A stretch of 64,000 nt of DNA from Paraburkholderia humisilvae (lineage in GTDB: Bacteria; Pseudomonadota; Gammaproteobacteria; Burkholderiales; Burkholderiaceae), in contig NZ_CADIKH010000021.1 in assembly GCF_902859855.1 (NCBI RefSeq), positions 62,001 through 126,000 of the forward strand. Direction: 5' to 3'. A program made the position numbers and the translations under genes. Position 1 is the stretch's first letter. Each line of letters starts with the position of its first letter. This document shows positions 52,720-60,802 of the stretch, piece by piece. The notes beneath the pieces are model-generated. The model ran no database searches and was not told the DNA's origin. It saw only the letters and a program-made list of their open reading frames with translations.

Positions 52720-53868
52720 CTAGGGGCTCGCTTCATCCGGCGATGGCAGAAACGGCAGGTTGGAGGTCGCGAACATCATCGCGGCCAGCGTCGCGATGCC
52801 GATCAGGATCCCTTCGAGCCGCATCAGCGCCGGTAGCGGATCCGCCGACCAGTGGTGGTCCTGCACGAACACCATGATGAACGCGATCGTGAACTGCCGG
52901 CCGACATAGCTTGCGCCCTGGCTGCCGCTCTGCACGTGGCAGCCGATCCACACGCCGCACGACAGCGCGATCAGGCAGGGAATCTCCTTGCCGTTCATCA
53001 GCGGCAAGAGTGCGATGCCGAGCGCGCCCGCTATCAGGCAGCCTGTCACGCGCTGCACCATTTTTTGCACGACCGGCCGCTGATCGCGGCTCGTCAACGA
53101 AGCGGCCGGCAGGACCATCACGGCGATCGTCGTTACCAGCGCTTGAGCAAAGCCCGGCAGGTTCAGTGTGTAAGTCAGTGCGGCGATGATCGCGATAGAC
53201 AGCCCGGTCTGCAGACCGAGCAGCATGCGCGCGGCATGCAGTGGGCGCAATGGCGGCGTGGGCGTTGCCGGCGCCTGCGGCAGCGCCGTGCCGTCGGGAT
53301 GCGAGCGCCGGCGCCATTCGATGACGACGTGGAACAGCCCGGCCACCACGACGCACGACAGTACGCCGACCAGCACCTCCGCGACGCGCAACGCCGCGAA
53401 CGACGCGGTCTTCTCCATCGATACGAGGATGTGCGCCTCGTAGGTGACGAGCATCGACGTGATGCCGCCGAGCACCCATGCGTAGGACGCGACCGCGCCG
53501 TTGCCGCAGTACACGCAGGCGCCGCCGATCACACCCAGCATCGGAATGAAAAGCCACGGCCGGTCGCCGATTAGCGGACCGACGACGACGCCGACCAGCG
53601 CGCCCAGCAGCGTGCCGAGCACGCGATAGGTTGCGCGCTCGAGGCTGCCGTGAAAGCTGGTCTGCATCACCGCGAAGCCGCTGATCGCGGCCCACCATGT
53701 GTTGGTCAGATGCAGCATGTGCGCGAGCGCAACGGACAGCACGACCGACAGCACCGCTTCGGCGCCGAACACCGCGCGCTCCGGCGACGGCTTCCACGCG
53801 GCAAGCTCGCGTCCAAGCGCAAAAATGGCGGACCGGGATAGTTGTGCGAATGAGTTGAGCGGATTCAT
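52720..53868 (-). CDS. FUSC family membrane transporter
   Basis: A 382-residue protein with two sets of about five membrane helices (about 25-165 and 215-345), as in the FUSC/AaeB-like aromatic acid exporter family. The N-terminal repeat includes NTWWAAISGFAVMQ, and the duplicated one QALVTTIAVMVLPAASLTSRDQ. Start 53868 begins the first cytosolic helix; the frame upstream, which overlaps the LysE gene, is not protein-like. Its stop is 48 bases from the convergent periplasmic-protein gene. It lies 26 bases downstream of the LysE exporter on the same strand, so the two are probably cotranscribed. It should be an efflux component; the substrate is unknown. Confidence 0.88.
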   Translation of the reverse strand: MNPLNSFAQLSRSAIFALGRELAAWKPSPERAVFGAEAVLSVVLSVALAHMLHLTNTWWAAISGFAVMQTSFHGSLERATYRVLGTLLGALVGVVVGPLIGDRPWLFIPMLGVIGGACVYCGNGAVASYAWVLGGITSMLVTYEAHILVSMEKTASFAALRVAEVLVGVLSCVVVAGLFHVVIEWRRRSHPDGTALPQAPATPTPPLRPLHAARMLLGLQTGLSIAIIAALTYTLNLPGFAQALVTTIAVMVLPAASLTSRDQRPVVQKMVQRVTGCLIAGALGIALLPLMNGKEIPCLIALSCGVWIGCHVQSGSQGASYVGRQFTIAFIMVFVQDHHWSADPLPALMRLEGILIGIATLAAMMFATSNLPFLPSPDEASP

Positions 53869-53894
53869 CAGCGGCGGGTCCGGGCGTCCACCGC

Positions 53895-54506
53895 TCAGCG
53901 CGTGGCGATGGCCGCGGCGGCGCCCGCCATCATCGTCGCGCTCGTGCGGTTCGCGATACGCACCGCGCGCCGGCTCGTCAGCAGTTTGCGCGCGCGGGCC
54001 GCGACCAGCGCCCAGCCGAGGTCGACCGTGGCGAGCACGATCAGCATCGTCAACGTCAGCTCGAGCCACGCGAGCGTGCCGACACGCGACAGGTCGATCA
54101 GCGTGGGCAGCAGCGCGAGATAGAAGACCATGATTTTCGGATTACCGAGCGTGACCGCGAGACCCGCGGCGAACATGCGCCACGGCGAGCGATGGGCCGG
54201 CAGCGTGCGCGCTTGCAGGTCGGCGGGCGCGCGCCACATTTTCCGTGCGAGATAAAGCAGGTAAGCGACACCGGCGAATTTCAGCGCGATAAAGACGGCC
54301 GCGAACGTATGCGCGAGTGCGACCAGACCGGCGACTGCGCATCCCAGCCACAGCGCTTCGCCAAGCCACATCGCCGCGAGAAACGGCAGCACGTCGCGCA
54401 GCCCGTTGGTCATCACGCGCGCAATGAGCGCGGCGATGCTCGGGCCGGGAGAGCCGGCTGCGACAACCAGCGCCAGTGCGAAGACGAGCAAACCTGACAT
54501 CGCCAT
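53895..54506 (-). CDS. LysE/RhtB family amino-acid exporter
   Basis: A 203-residue inner-membrane exporter with six helices; SPGPSIAALIARVMTNGLRDVLPF is the family signature near the N-terminus and NPKIMVFYLALLPTLID the second conserved block. GGAG lies about eight bases before the ATG at 54506. It probably exports an amino acid or homoserine-lactone-like compound. It precedes the FUSC gene on the same strand. Full length. Confidence 0.9.
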   Translation of the reverse strand: MAMSGLLVFALALVVAAGSPGPSIAALIARVMTNGLRDVLPFLAAMWLGEALWLGCAVAGLVALAHTFAAVFIALKFAGVAYLLYLARKMWRAPADLQARTLPAHRSPWRMFAAGLAVTLGNPKIMVFYLALLPTLIDLSRVGTLAWLELTLTMLIVLATVDLGWALVAARARKLLTSRRAVRIANRTSATMMAGAAAAIATR

Positions 54507-54699
54507 TGAGTGTCTCCGGTTGATCGACGGGTCTGCATCGGGAAGGGGCTGCACGGGGCGGCCGCAGGACGGTCCATTATAGCGGCGCCCGGTTTGCTGA
54601 ATGCGTGTGCCGCAAGCGGCCGGACAGGGGCCGGGGACGTGCTTGCGGTGAAAGCCTGCGCAAGCCTTCGTCAGGCAAAGATCATTTATGTAACGGGGC

Positions 54700-55767
54700 T
54701 TGGCATCGGGATTCGAGCTCGCGCATAGTGACGCGTTTGAGATTCGCTGGCCCCACCCATTGAAGCTATTTGCCACATGCATCGGCGTCTGCGGCATGGC
54801 GTTTTTTGCCAGCGCGGCGCCCGCGCTGCCGCCAGCGCAACCGGACGCGTACAAGGTGATCGTGCTCGACTCCGGCGAGGCGGATCTCTCGCTGATTGAC
54901 GAGAAGTCGTATCAGGTGGTCGGTACCGAGAGTACCGGGAAGGAACCGCATCATCTGATGATTACGCCCGACCAGAAGTCGCTGATTGTCGCGAACTCGG
55001 TATCGAACAGCCTGATGTTCGTCGACCCGGCGAGCGCAGCGGTCCAACGCGTGCTGCAGGGTATCGACGATCCGTATCAACTCGGCTTTTCGCCTGATCA
55101 CCGCTGGTTTGTGACTGCGGCGCTGCGGCTCGATCGGGTCGATATCTATCGTTTCGACGGACATGATTTTTCGGTCGCCAGGCGCATCCCGCTCGCGAAA
55201 ACGCCGAGCCATATGACGTTCTCATCGGACGGGCGCACCGTGTACGTCACGTTGCAGGACTCGGGAGAGCTCGCGGCGATCGATCTGGCCACGCAGTCGG
55301 TTGTCTGGAAAATTCCGGTCGGCCGCGATCCGGCCGGGCTCTGGATGACACCGGGCGATCGCGGCCTGCTGGTCGGCATGACCGGCGAGGACGACGTCGT
55401 GGTCGTGGACCCGCACACGCACCAGGTGGTGAAACGGATCCACACGGGGCGCGGCGCGCACAACTTCCGCAATCTCGACGACGGCCGCCACGTGGCGGTG
55501 ACCAACCGGGTGGCCAACACGATCAGCATTCTCGACTACACGACGCTGCAGAACGTCGGCGAAATCGACAACCTGATGCCGGGTCCCGACGATATGGAAC
55601 TGTCCGCCGACCGGCGCTTCCTGTGGGTGACGTTCCGCTTCTCGCGGCACGTCGGCGTGATCGATCTGCCCGCGCGCAAGCTGGTCACGACGATCGCGGT
55701 GGGGCGCTCGCCGCATGGCATTTACTTTCAGAATCGCGCGCCGGTGTATCCGCCGAATCCGGATTGA
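54700..55767 (+). CDS. YncE-like beta-propeller protein, probably exported
   Basis: Seven-bladed propeller with repeats of the YVTN/lactonase type (for example VVGTESTGKEPHHLMITPDQKSLIVAN, PSHMTFSSDGRTVYVTLQD). The reading frame has no ATG before the hydrophobic signal segment (LKLFATCIGVCGMAFFASAAPALP); a TTG at 54700 and another at 54760 are the available starts, and 54760 would begin right at the signal peptide. Start is therefore uncertain. YncE-like proteins are periplasmic and sometimes bind metals or DNA; function here is unknown. A strong terminator follows. Confidence 0.82.
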   Translation: MASGFELAHSDAFEIRWPHPLKLFATCIGVCGMAFFASAAPALPPAQPDAYKVIVLDSGEADLSLIDEKSYQVVGTESTGKEPHHLMITPDQKSLIVANSVSNSLMFVDPASAAVQRVLQGIDDPYQLGFSPDHRWFVTAALRLDRVDIYRFDGHDFSVARRIPLAKTPSHMTFSSDGRTVYVTLQDSGELAAIDLATQSVVWKIPVGRDPAGLWMTPGDRGLLVGMTGEDDVVVVDPHTHQVVKRIHTGRGAHNFRNLDDGRHVAVTNRVANTISILDYTTLQNVGEIDNLMPGPDDMELSADRRFLWVTFRFSRHVGVIDLPARKLVTTIAVGRSPHGIYFQNRAPVYPPNPD

Positions 55768-55774
55768 GATTCAT

Positions 55775-55814
55775 AAAAAAGCGCGCCCGGAATCCTGTCC
55801 GGGCGCGCTTTTTC
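55775..55814. terminator. Bidirectional intrinsic terminator
   Basis: AAAAAAGCGCGCCCGGA (55775-55791) and TCCGGGCGCGCTTTTT (55798-55813) with a 6-base loop: a GC-rich stem flanked by A's on one side and T's on the other, so it ends transcription from the propeller gene and from nemA, which converge on it. Confidence 0.88.
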
Positions 55815-55867
55815 GCATGCGGCTCGCGATCGGCGAACCGCGAACCGCGCTTGAGCCGCCAGGCGAT

Positions 55868-56926
55868 TCAGGCAGCTTCCAGCGATGGGTAGTCCGTATA
55901 GCCCTTCGCGCCTTCCGCATAGAACGTCGATGCATCCGGCTCGTTGAGCGGCGCGTTCAGTTCGAAGCGGCGCACCAGATCCGGATTCGCGATAAACAGC
56001 TTGCCCCAGGCGACGGCATCCGCTTCGCCGGCATCGATCACATGCTGCGCGGTTTGCTTCGTGAACTGCTCGTTTGCGATGAACGGGCCGCCGAACGCTT
56101 CCTTCAGTTGCGGCCCGATGCGGCCGTTGCCGAGCGCTTCGCGCGCCGCGATAAACGCGATCTTGCGCTTGCCGAGCTCGCGTGCGACGTAGCCGAAGGT
56201 CGCGAGCGGGTTCGAGTCGCCCATCGTGTGCGAATCGCCGCGCGGCGCGAGGTGCATGCCGACGCGGTTCGGGCCCCACACGTCGATACAGGCGTCGACC
56301 ACTTCGAGCATGAGCCGCGCGCGATTTTCGATCGGGCCGCCGTACGCGTCGGTACGTTTGTTCGTGCTGTCCTGCAGGAACTGGTCAAGCAGATAGCCGT
56401 TCGCGCCGTGCACCTGCACACCGTCGAAGCCGGCCGCCTTGGCGTTTTCCGCGCCCTTGCGGTATGCGGCGACGATGCCCGGGAGCTCCGAAATATCGAG
56501 CGCGCGCGGCGTGACGAACGGACGCTGCGGACGCAGCAGGCTCACGTGGCCTTGCGGTGCGATCGCGCTCGGCGCGACCGGCAGATCCCCGTTCAGGAAG
56601 TGCGGGTCCGACACGCGGCCCACATGCCACAGCTGCAGGAACATCGTCCCGCCGGCCTTGTGCACGGCGTCGGTGACAAGCTTCCAGCCTTCAACCTGCT
56701 CCTGTGACCAGATGCCCGGCGTGGCCGTGTAGCCGACGCCTTGCGGCGTGACCGACGTCGCTTCGGACAGGATCATGCCGGCGGATGCGCGCTCCGCGTA
56801 GTACTGCGCCATCAGCGCGTTCGGCACGCGGATATCGCCCGCGCGTTGTCGCGTGAGCGGCGCCATGATGATGCGGTTCCGGAGCGTGAGATCGCCAATT
56901 TTGAGCGGATCGAAAAGTGTCGGCAT
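55868..56926 (-). CDS. nemA: Old-yellow-enzyme alkene/N-ethylmaleimide reductase
   Basis: A 352-residue FMN TIM-barrel enzyme of the OYE family: MPTLFDPLKIGDLTLRNRIIMAPLTR at the N-terminus, QLWHVGR, the catalytic HGANGYLLDQFLQDSTNKRTDAYGG block and a C-terminal AWGKLFIANPDLVRRF. It reduces activated alkenes, quinones, N-ethylmaleimide and nitrate esters with NAD(P)H. AAGGTG precedes the ATG. It lies 97 bases downstream of an ArsR-type regulator on the same strand, likely a two-gene operon answering electrophile stress. Confidence 0.93.
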   Translation of the reverse strand: MPTLFDPLKIGDLTLRNRIIMAPLTRQRAGDIRVPNALMAQYYAERASAGMILSEATSVTPQGVGYTATPGIWSQEQVEGWKLVTDAVHKAGGTMFLQLWHVGRVSDPHFLNGDLPVAPSAIAPQGHVSLLRPQRPFVTPRALDISELPGIVAAYRKGAENAKAAGFDGVQVHGANGYLLDQFLQDSTNKRTDAYGGPIENRARLMLEVVDACIDVWGPNRVGMHLAPRGDSHTMGDSNPLATFGYVARELGKRKIAFIAAREALGNGRIGPQLKEAFGGPFIANEQFTKQTAQHVIDAGEADAVAWGKLFIANPDLVRRFELNAPLNEPDASTFYAEGAKGYTDYPSLEAA

Positions 56927-57023
56927 AACGTTTCACCTTGTCTTATGGGCAATGGCCCGTGACTTGAGATTCAGCTTGAGTCGAGCTTGAAGAAGCTGAC
57001 GTTGCGGATGCGTGCGTGTGAAG

Positions 57024-57326
57024 TCAGAGGTCCGCGTTCATCTGCTCGATAAACGTCTTGATGACTTCCTCGTTGCGTTTGAAGAAGATCCACTGGCCCA
57101 CGCGCTTCGACGTCACCAGCTCCGCGCGCTGAAGGGCGGCGAGATGCGCGGAGACGGTCGATTGCGAGAGGCCACAGCATTGATCGATTTTTCCCGCGCA
57201 CACGCCGTACTCGAGCGGCATCTCCTGGCCGGCGAAATGCCGGGCCGGGTCGCGCAGCTTCGCGAGAATCTCGCGCCGCACGGGATTGGCGAGCGCTTTG
57301 TGTATCGCGTCGATATCGATCTTCAT
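57024..57326 (-). CDS. ArsR-family regulator
   Basis: A 100-residue winged-helix regulator. The DNA-binding part reads LANPVRREILAKLRDP...CCGLSQSTVSAHLAALQRAELVTSKRVGQWIFFKRNE. Three cysteines cluster just before the recognition helix (VCAGKIDQCCGLSQ), not in the ELCVCDL metal site of ArsR, so thiol sensing of electrophiles is an attractive guess. It sits directly upstream of nemA on the same strand and probably represses that operon. Confidence 0.88.
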   Translation of the reverse strand: MKIDIDAIHKALANPVRREILAKLRDPARHFAGQEMPLEYGVCAGKIDQCCGLSQSTVSAHLAALQRAELVTSKRVGQWIFFKRNEEVIKTFIEQMNADL

Positions 57327-57640
57327 TGGAACTGCTTCAGGTTCAGCGAGAGGTTCGTCAGCGCGTGACGGACGCCTGGTTTTCAGTACAACGGCATTTG
57401 CATCGTCAGGTGCCGAATCTTATATCGTAATTTGGCGATATGCGTGAAAGCCATTCTTGGACAAGGGGAACGCTTGATTTCGTGGGGAGTGGCGCCATGG
57501 GTGCGGGCCGGAACGCAACTAACGGTCTGCCCCGCGTCGCCCCTTTGTGGCGCGCGGTCACGGGTTGCCGGATTCGGGTCGCGTCACGGTCCGCGCGCAC
57601 AGCAACGGCTGCCGTGCAGGGCGCGCCGGAGCCTATACGC

Positions 57641-57874
57641 TTAGCGGTTGCCGTCAAGCAAATCGCCGAGCATTTCGTCGAACGCGGCTTGCGCATCCTC
57701 GAGTTCCTGCAGCGCGGCGTCGAAAGTCTGCAGTGCGATCTGTGACGGGCGGCCGCTGCCGGCCGGCGGGAACTGTGTTTGCAATGCGGAAAAGGCGGTC
57801 TGCACCTGCTGCGTCGCGCTCAGGACGCGCTCCATCGCGCGTGTTTCTTCGGCTCGTGCCTGCTCTGGGTTCAT
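57641..57874 (-). CDS. Small coiled-coil protein, 77 aa
   Basis: From the ATG at 57874 (GGAG about six bases upstream) the protein reads as one long helical region: MNPEQARAEETRAMERVLSA, then QTFDAALQELEDAQAAFDEMLGDLLDG. It is acidic, has no signal peptide and is of unrecognised family. The longer frame up to 57991 is not supported by a ribosome site. It lies between nemA/ArsR and the Lrp gene on the same strand, each apparently separate. Confidence 0.65.
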   Translation of the reverse strand: MNPEQARAEETRAMERVLSATQQVQTAFSALQTQFPPAGSGRPSQIALQTFDAALQELEDAQAAFDEMLGDLLDGNR

Positions 57875-57987
57875 GCGTGCTCCGTAGTTCAATGCGCGGC
57901 ATCGCGCCGCGGCGCTCACTATGCCATCTGGACCGCGTGCAATCAAAGCGCTGCGTGACTCCCGCCCCACCCGCGGGCCGGCGCGGG

Positions 57988-58452
57988 TCACGCTAGCGGC
58001 AAGGCACCCGGTGATTTCACCTCACGCAACGACAGCGCGGACTCGACCGCGGTGACGCCGGGCAACCCGCGTAACTGATCGCGCATGAACGTGCCGTAGT
58101 CTTCGAGATCGTGCGCGACCACTTGCAGGACGTAGTCCGCGGTGCCGGAGACGTTGTGGCACGACAGAATGCGCGGAATGGCCTGGATTTCGCGCTCGAA
58201 ACGGTTTGCCTGATTCTTGTCGTGCACCGCGAAGCGGACGTAGACGAAGGCATAGACGCCCAGACCCAACGCACGGCGTGACAACTCCGCACGGTAGCGC
58301 TCGATGTAGCCGTCGTTTTCGAGGCGCCTGAGTCGGCGCGCACACGGCGTCTCGCTCAGGCCGACAGTTTCGGCGAGTTTGGCATTGGACATGCGGCCGT
58401 CCGTTTGCAGCGCGGCGAGCAATGCGCGGTCGATTTTGTCGAGATCGTTCAT
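57988..58452 (-). CDS. Lrp/AsnC family regulator
   Basis: A 154-residue regulator: N-terminal helix-turn-helix (LDKIDRALLAALQTDGRMSNAKLAETVGLSETPCARRLRRLENDGYIERY) and C-terminal RAM ligand-binding domain (about 68-145). It is divergent from a LysE-type exporter with 144 bases between starts, the standard layout for amino-acid-induced export, so it probably activates the exporter in response to an amino acid. The AT-rich intergenic stretch 58465-58500 is the likely binding region. Confidence 0.92.
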   Translation of the reverse strand: MNDLDKIDRALLAALQTDGRMSNAKLAETVGLSETPCARRLRRLENDGYIERYRAELSRRALGLGVYAFVYVRFAVHDKNQANRFEREIQAIPRILSCHNVSGTADYVLQVVAHDLEDYGTFMRDQLRGLPGVTAVESALSLREVKSPGALPLA

Positions 58453-58596
58453 GGCGACGTCATAAGGCTAATCATGTAGATTATTTTAGGGTAAAGCTCC
58501 AAAAATAGCCTAGGGCAGATCGAAAAACGCCAGAATTCGCTTCCGGATCGCGTGCAACATGAAGACCTTGTAGACAACGAAAGACCCGAGATCGAC

Positions 58597-59226
58597 ATGA
58601 TTTCCGCTCATCTGCTGGTTCTGTACGTCGCGGCACTGGCCGTCGTTTGTGCGCTGCCGGGTCCGGACATGGCGCTGGTCATGCAGACCACGATCGCACG
58701 CGGCACGCGACACGGCTTTGCCGCCGCCTGCGGCCTCGCGACCGCCCGCGCGCTGCACGTCACGCTGTCCGCCTGCGGCGTTGCCGCGTTGCTGCGCAAT
58801 GCGCCATGGCTCTTTGAAATCGTGCGCTACGGTGGCGCCGTGTATCTGGCCTGGGTTGCCGTGCAGATTTTCCGCTCGCCGGTGTTCGCGTTGCAGCGCG
58901 CAGACGCGCGTCTCGCTGCGCAGCAGCCGTTGCAGACCGCCTACGTGAAGGGCCTCTTCACGAATCTGCTCAACCCCAAGGCTTTGCTGTTCTGCTCGGT
59001 GTTGCTGCCGCAATTCGTGCGCGCCGACGCGGGACCGATCTGGGCGCAGATGGTCGAACTGGGTGTGGTGCTGGTGGCGGTCTGCAGCGCTTTCGACGCC
59101 GTCTACACGATCGGCGCCGCACGCATTGCGAGATGGCTGCGCGCGCATCCGCTCGCGCAAACGGTGCAGCGCTGGACGTTCGCGGCCGCGCTGATCGCTT
59201 TTGCCGCGCGTCTGTCGCTCGACTGA
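58597..59226 (+). CDS. LysE/RhtB family exporter
   Basis: A 209-residue inner-membrane exporter from the ATG at 58597. The signature near the N-terminus reads LPGPDMALVMQTTIARGTRHGFAAACGLA, followed later by GLFTNLLNPKALLFCSVLLPQF. Six helices are predicted. It is divergent from an Lrp-type regulator and is probably controlled by it; the exported substrate should be an amino acid. It is the second LysE-family gene in the window (the other is at 53.9 kb). Confidence 0.9.
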   Translation: MISAHLLVLYVAALAVVCALPGPDMALVMQTTIARGTRHGFAAACGLATARALHVTLSACGVAALLRNAPWLFEIVRYGGAVYLAWVAVQIFRSPVFALQRADARLAAQQPLQTAYVKGLFTNLLNPKALLFCSVLLPQFVRADAGPIWAQMVELGVVLVAVCSAFDAVYTIGAARIARWLRAHPLAQTVQRWTFAAALIAFAARLSLD

Positions 59227-59236
59227 GTGAGCACGG

Positions 59237-59410
59237 CTATTTCTTTAGCATCGCCGCCCGATCGGACTTTTCGTCGATGATCTTGCGGCGATGCTTGTCT
59301 TTCATCTTCTTCCAGCTCTTGCATTCATCGCGGGTGCGCAGGCAGCCGATGCAATAACCGGTTTTGCCGTCGAACTTGCAGATGTCAATACACGGTGATT
59401 TGACGCTCAT
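59237..59410 (-). CDS. DUF1289 family small cysteine protein, 57 aa
   Basis: Starts MSVKSPCIDICKFDGKTGYC, then IGCLRTRDECKSWKKM and a Lys/Arg-rich C-terminus. The CxxxC...CxGCxRT pattern is the DUF1289 signature, a likely small metal- or Fe-S-binding fold. The start at 59410 is where the family normally begins. It converges with the LysE exporter, 10 bases apart. Function unknown. Confidence 0.88.
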   Translation of the reverse strand: MSVKSPCIDICKFDGKTGYCIGCLRTRDECKSWKKMKDKHRRKIIDEKSDRAAMLKK

Positions 59411-59581
59411 GGGACAGGCCGCCGAAAAGTGGAAACGGGGTCGATCGCAAAACGGACGGTGACTGTCGCATGGCATCGGTGCGTAGCGCAAAGTGATTGT
59501 TTCAATAAAGACGATAGACTTCCGCGGGCACCGCGCTCTTCAACCAACCGGAACGCGGCCTTTTCATCACCGGTTCCCGTT

Positions 59582-59902
59582 ATGAAAACCCTGTTGCTCT
59601 ACATCGTGACCGCGCTCGCGGAAATTCTTGGCTGTTATTTGCCATGGCGCTGGCTAAAGGACGGCGGTTCCGTGTGGCTGCTCGTGCCGGGCGCGATAAG
59701 CCTTGCGCTGTTCGCGTGGCTGCTCACCTTTCATGCGGCGGCGGCGGGCCGCGTCTATGCGGCGTACGGCGGCGTCTATGTCGCGGTCGCGATTCTGTGG
59801 CTGTGGGTGGTCGAGCAGATGCGGCCCACGGTGTGGGACCTGACCGGCGCCGCGTTGACGCTCGCCGGCATGGGTGTGATCGCGTTCCAGCCGCGCGGTT
59901 GA
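59582..59902 (+). CDS. ynfA: YnfA family (UPF0060) membrane protein
   Basis: A 106-residue four-helix inner-membrane protein with the conserved family strings ALAEILGCYLPWRWLK, RVYAAYGGVYVAVAILWLW and TVWDLTGAALTLAGMGVI. It resembles small multidrug resistance proteins in size and topology; YnfA itself has been linked to efflux, but its substrate is uncertain. ATG at 59582. Monocistronic. Confidence 0.92.
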   Translation: MKTLLLYIVTALAEILGCYLPWRWLKDGGSVWLLVPGAISLALFAWLLTFHAAAAGRVYAAYGGVYVAVAILWLWVVEQMRPTVWDLTGAALTLAGMGVIAFQPRG

Positions 59903-59991
59903 TACGAAGGCTGATCTAAAAACCGATACGCGGCGCGGCGGGCTCGGACGTTCTGCCGAACCCGGCCGTGCCGGATGATCTTTCGAGCCGA

Positions 59992-60507
59992 CTAGCTGTT
60001 GTTCTGTTTGCCGAGGAAATCCATCTTGCCGAGTTCGACTCCGTTGTGGCGCAGGATGTTGTACGCGGTCGTCAGATGGAAGTAGAAGTTCGGCAGCACG
60101 AACCCGAGCAGGTAGTCGATACCCGAAAACTCCACCGGGCCGCTGCGCATCTTGAGCGAGATCTGCTTCGTCTCGCTGCCGTCAATCTGCTGCGGCTTGA
60201 ACTCTTTCAGATACGCGATGGTTTTCTGAATACGCGCGGCGAGCTCGTCGAACGAAACCTCGACGTCGTCGTATTTGGGCGCCTCGACGCCAGCCAGGCG
60301 CGCGGCACAGCCCTTCGCGTTGTCGGTTGCGATATGGACCTGGCGCGCGAGCGGCAACATGTCCGGAAAGAGCCGTGCGCCCGGAAGCACGGACGGGTCA
60401 ATCTGCTTTTCCGCCACGTGCGCCTGACCCTTGCCGAGAATGGCCTGCAGGTTGGTGAGCCCGCGAATCAGCGCGGGCACCGATGCCTGATACATCGAAA
60501 TGGTCAT
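59992..60507 (-). CDS. DUF1993 family protein
   Basis: A 171-residue protein: MTISMYQASVPALIRGLTNLQAIL at the start, CAARLAGVEAP and FVLPNFYFHLTTAYNILRHNGVELGKMDFLG at the end, all typical of DUF1993 (DinB-like four-helix fold). GGAGA precedes the ATG at 60507. The family has no established function; some DinB-fold relatives are metal-dependent thiol transferases, but no complete His triad is evident here. Monocistronic. Confidence 0.88.
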   Translation of the reverse strand: MTISMYQASVPALIRGLTNLQAILGKGQAHVAEKQIDPSVLPGARLFPDMLPLARQVHIATDNAKGCAARLAGVEAPKYDDVEVSFDELAARIQKTIAYLKEFKPQQIDGSETKQISLKMRSGPVEFSGIDYLLGFVLPNFYFHLTTAYNILRHNGVELGKMDFLGKQNNS

Positions 60508-60802
60508 GAATCTTCTCCGTGAATCGTTCTGGCGTGCCACATCGTAGCGTTTGCTGTGACGGCGGCGCGCGCTCGATGGATGCATCGCGCAGCATCATAA
60601 CCCTTGCGACGGACTCCAGACAGTAGGCCATCCGGACAACTGTTCCGAGGGCTGGAACTGTGTTGGAATCGTTTTGTCGGACAGAACGGTGTACAACCCT
60701 GAGAGGAAAGCGGCATCGGGTCGCGTCGCATACCACAGCGATGGTCGGGCCGGTCATCTATAACGCGCGGTCACAAGCCGCGCATAAGACGGGAGGGACA
60801 CG

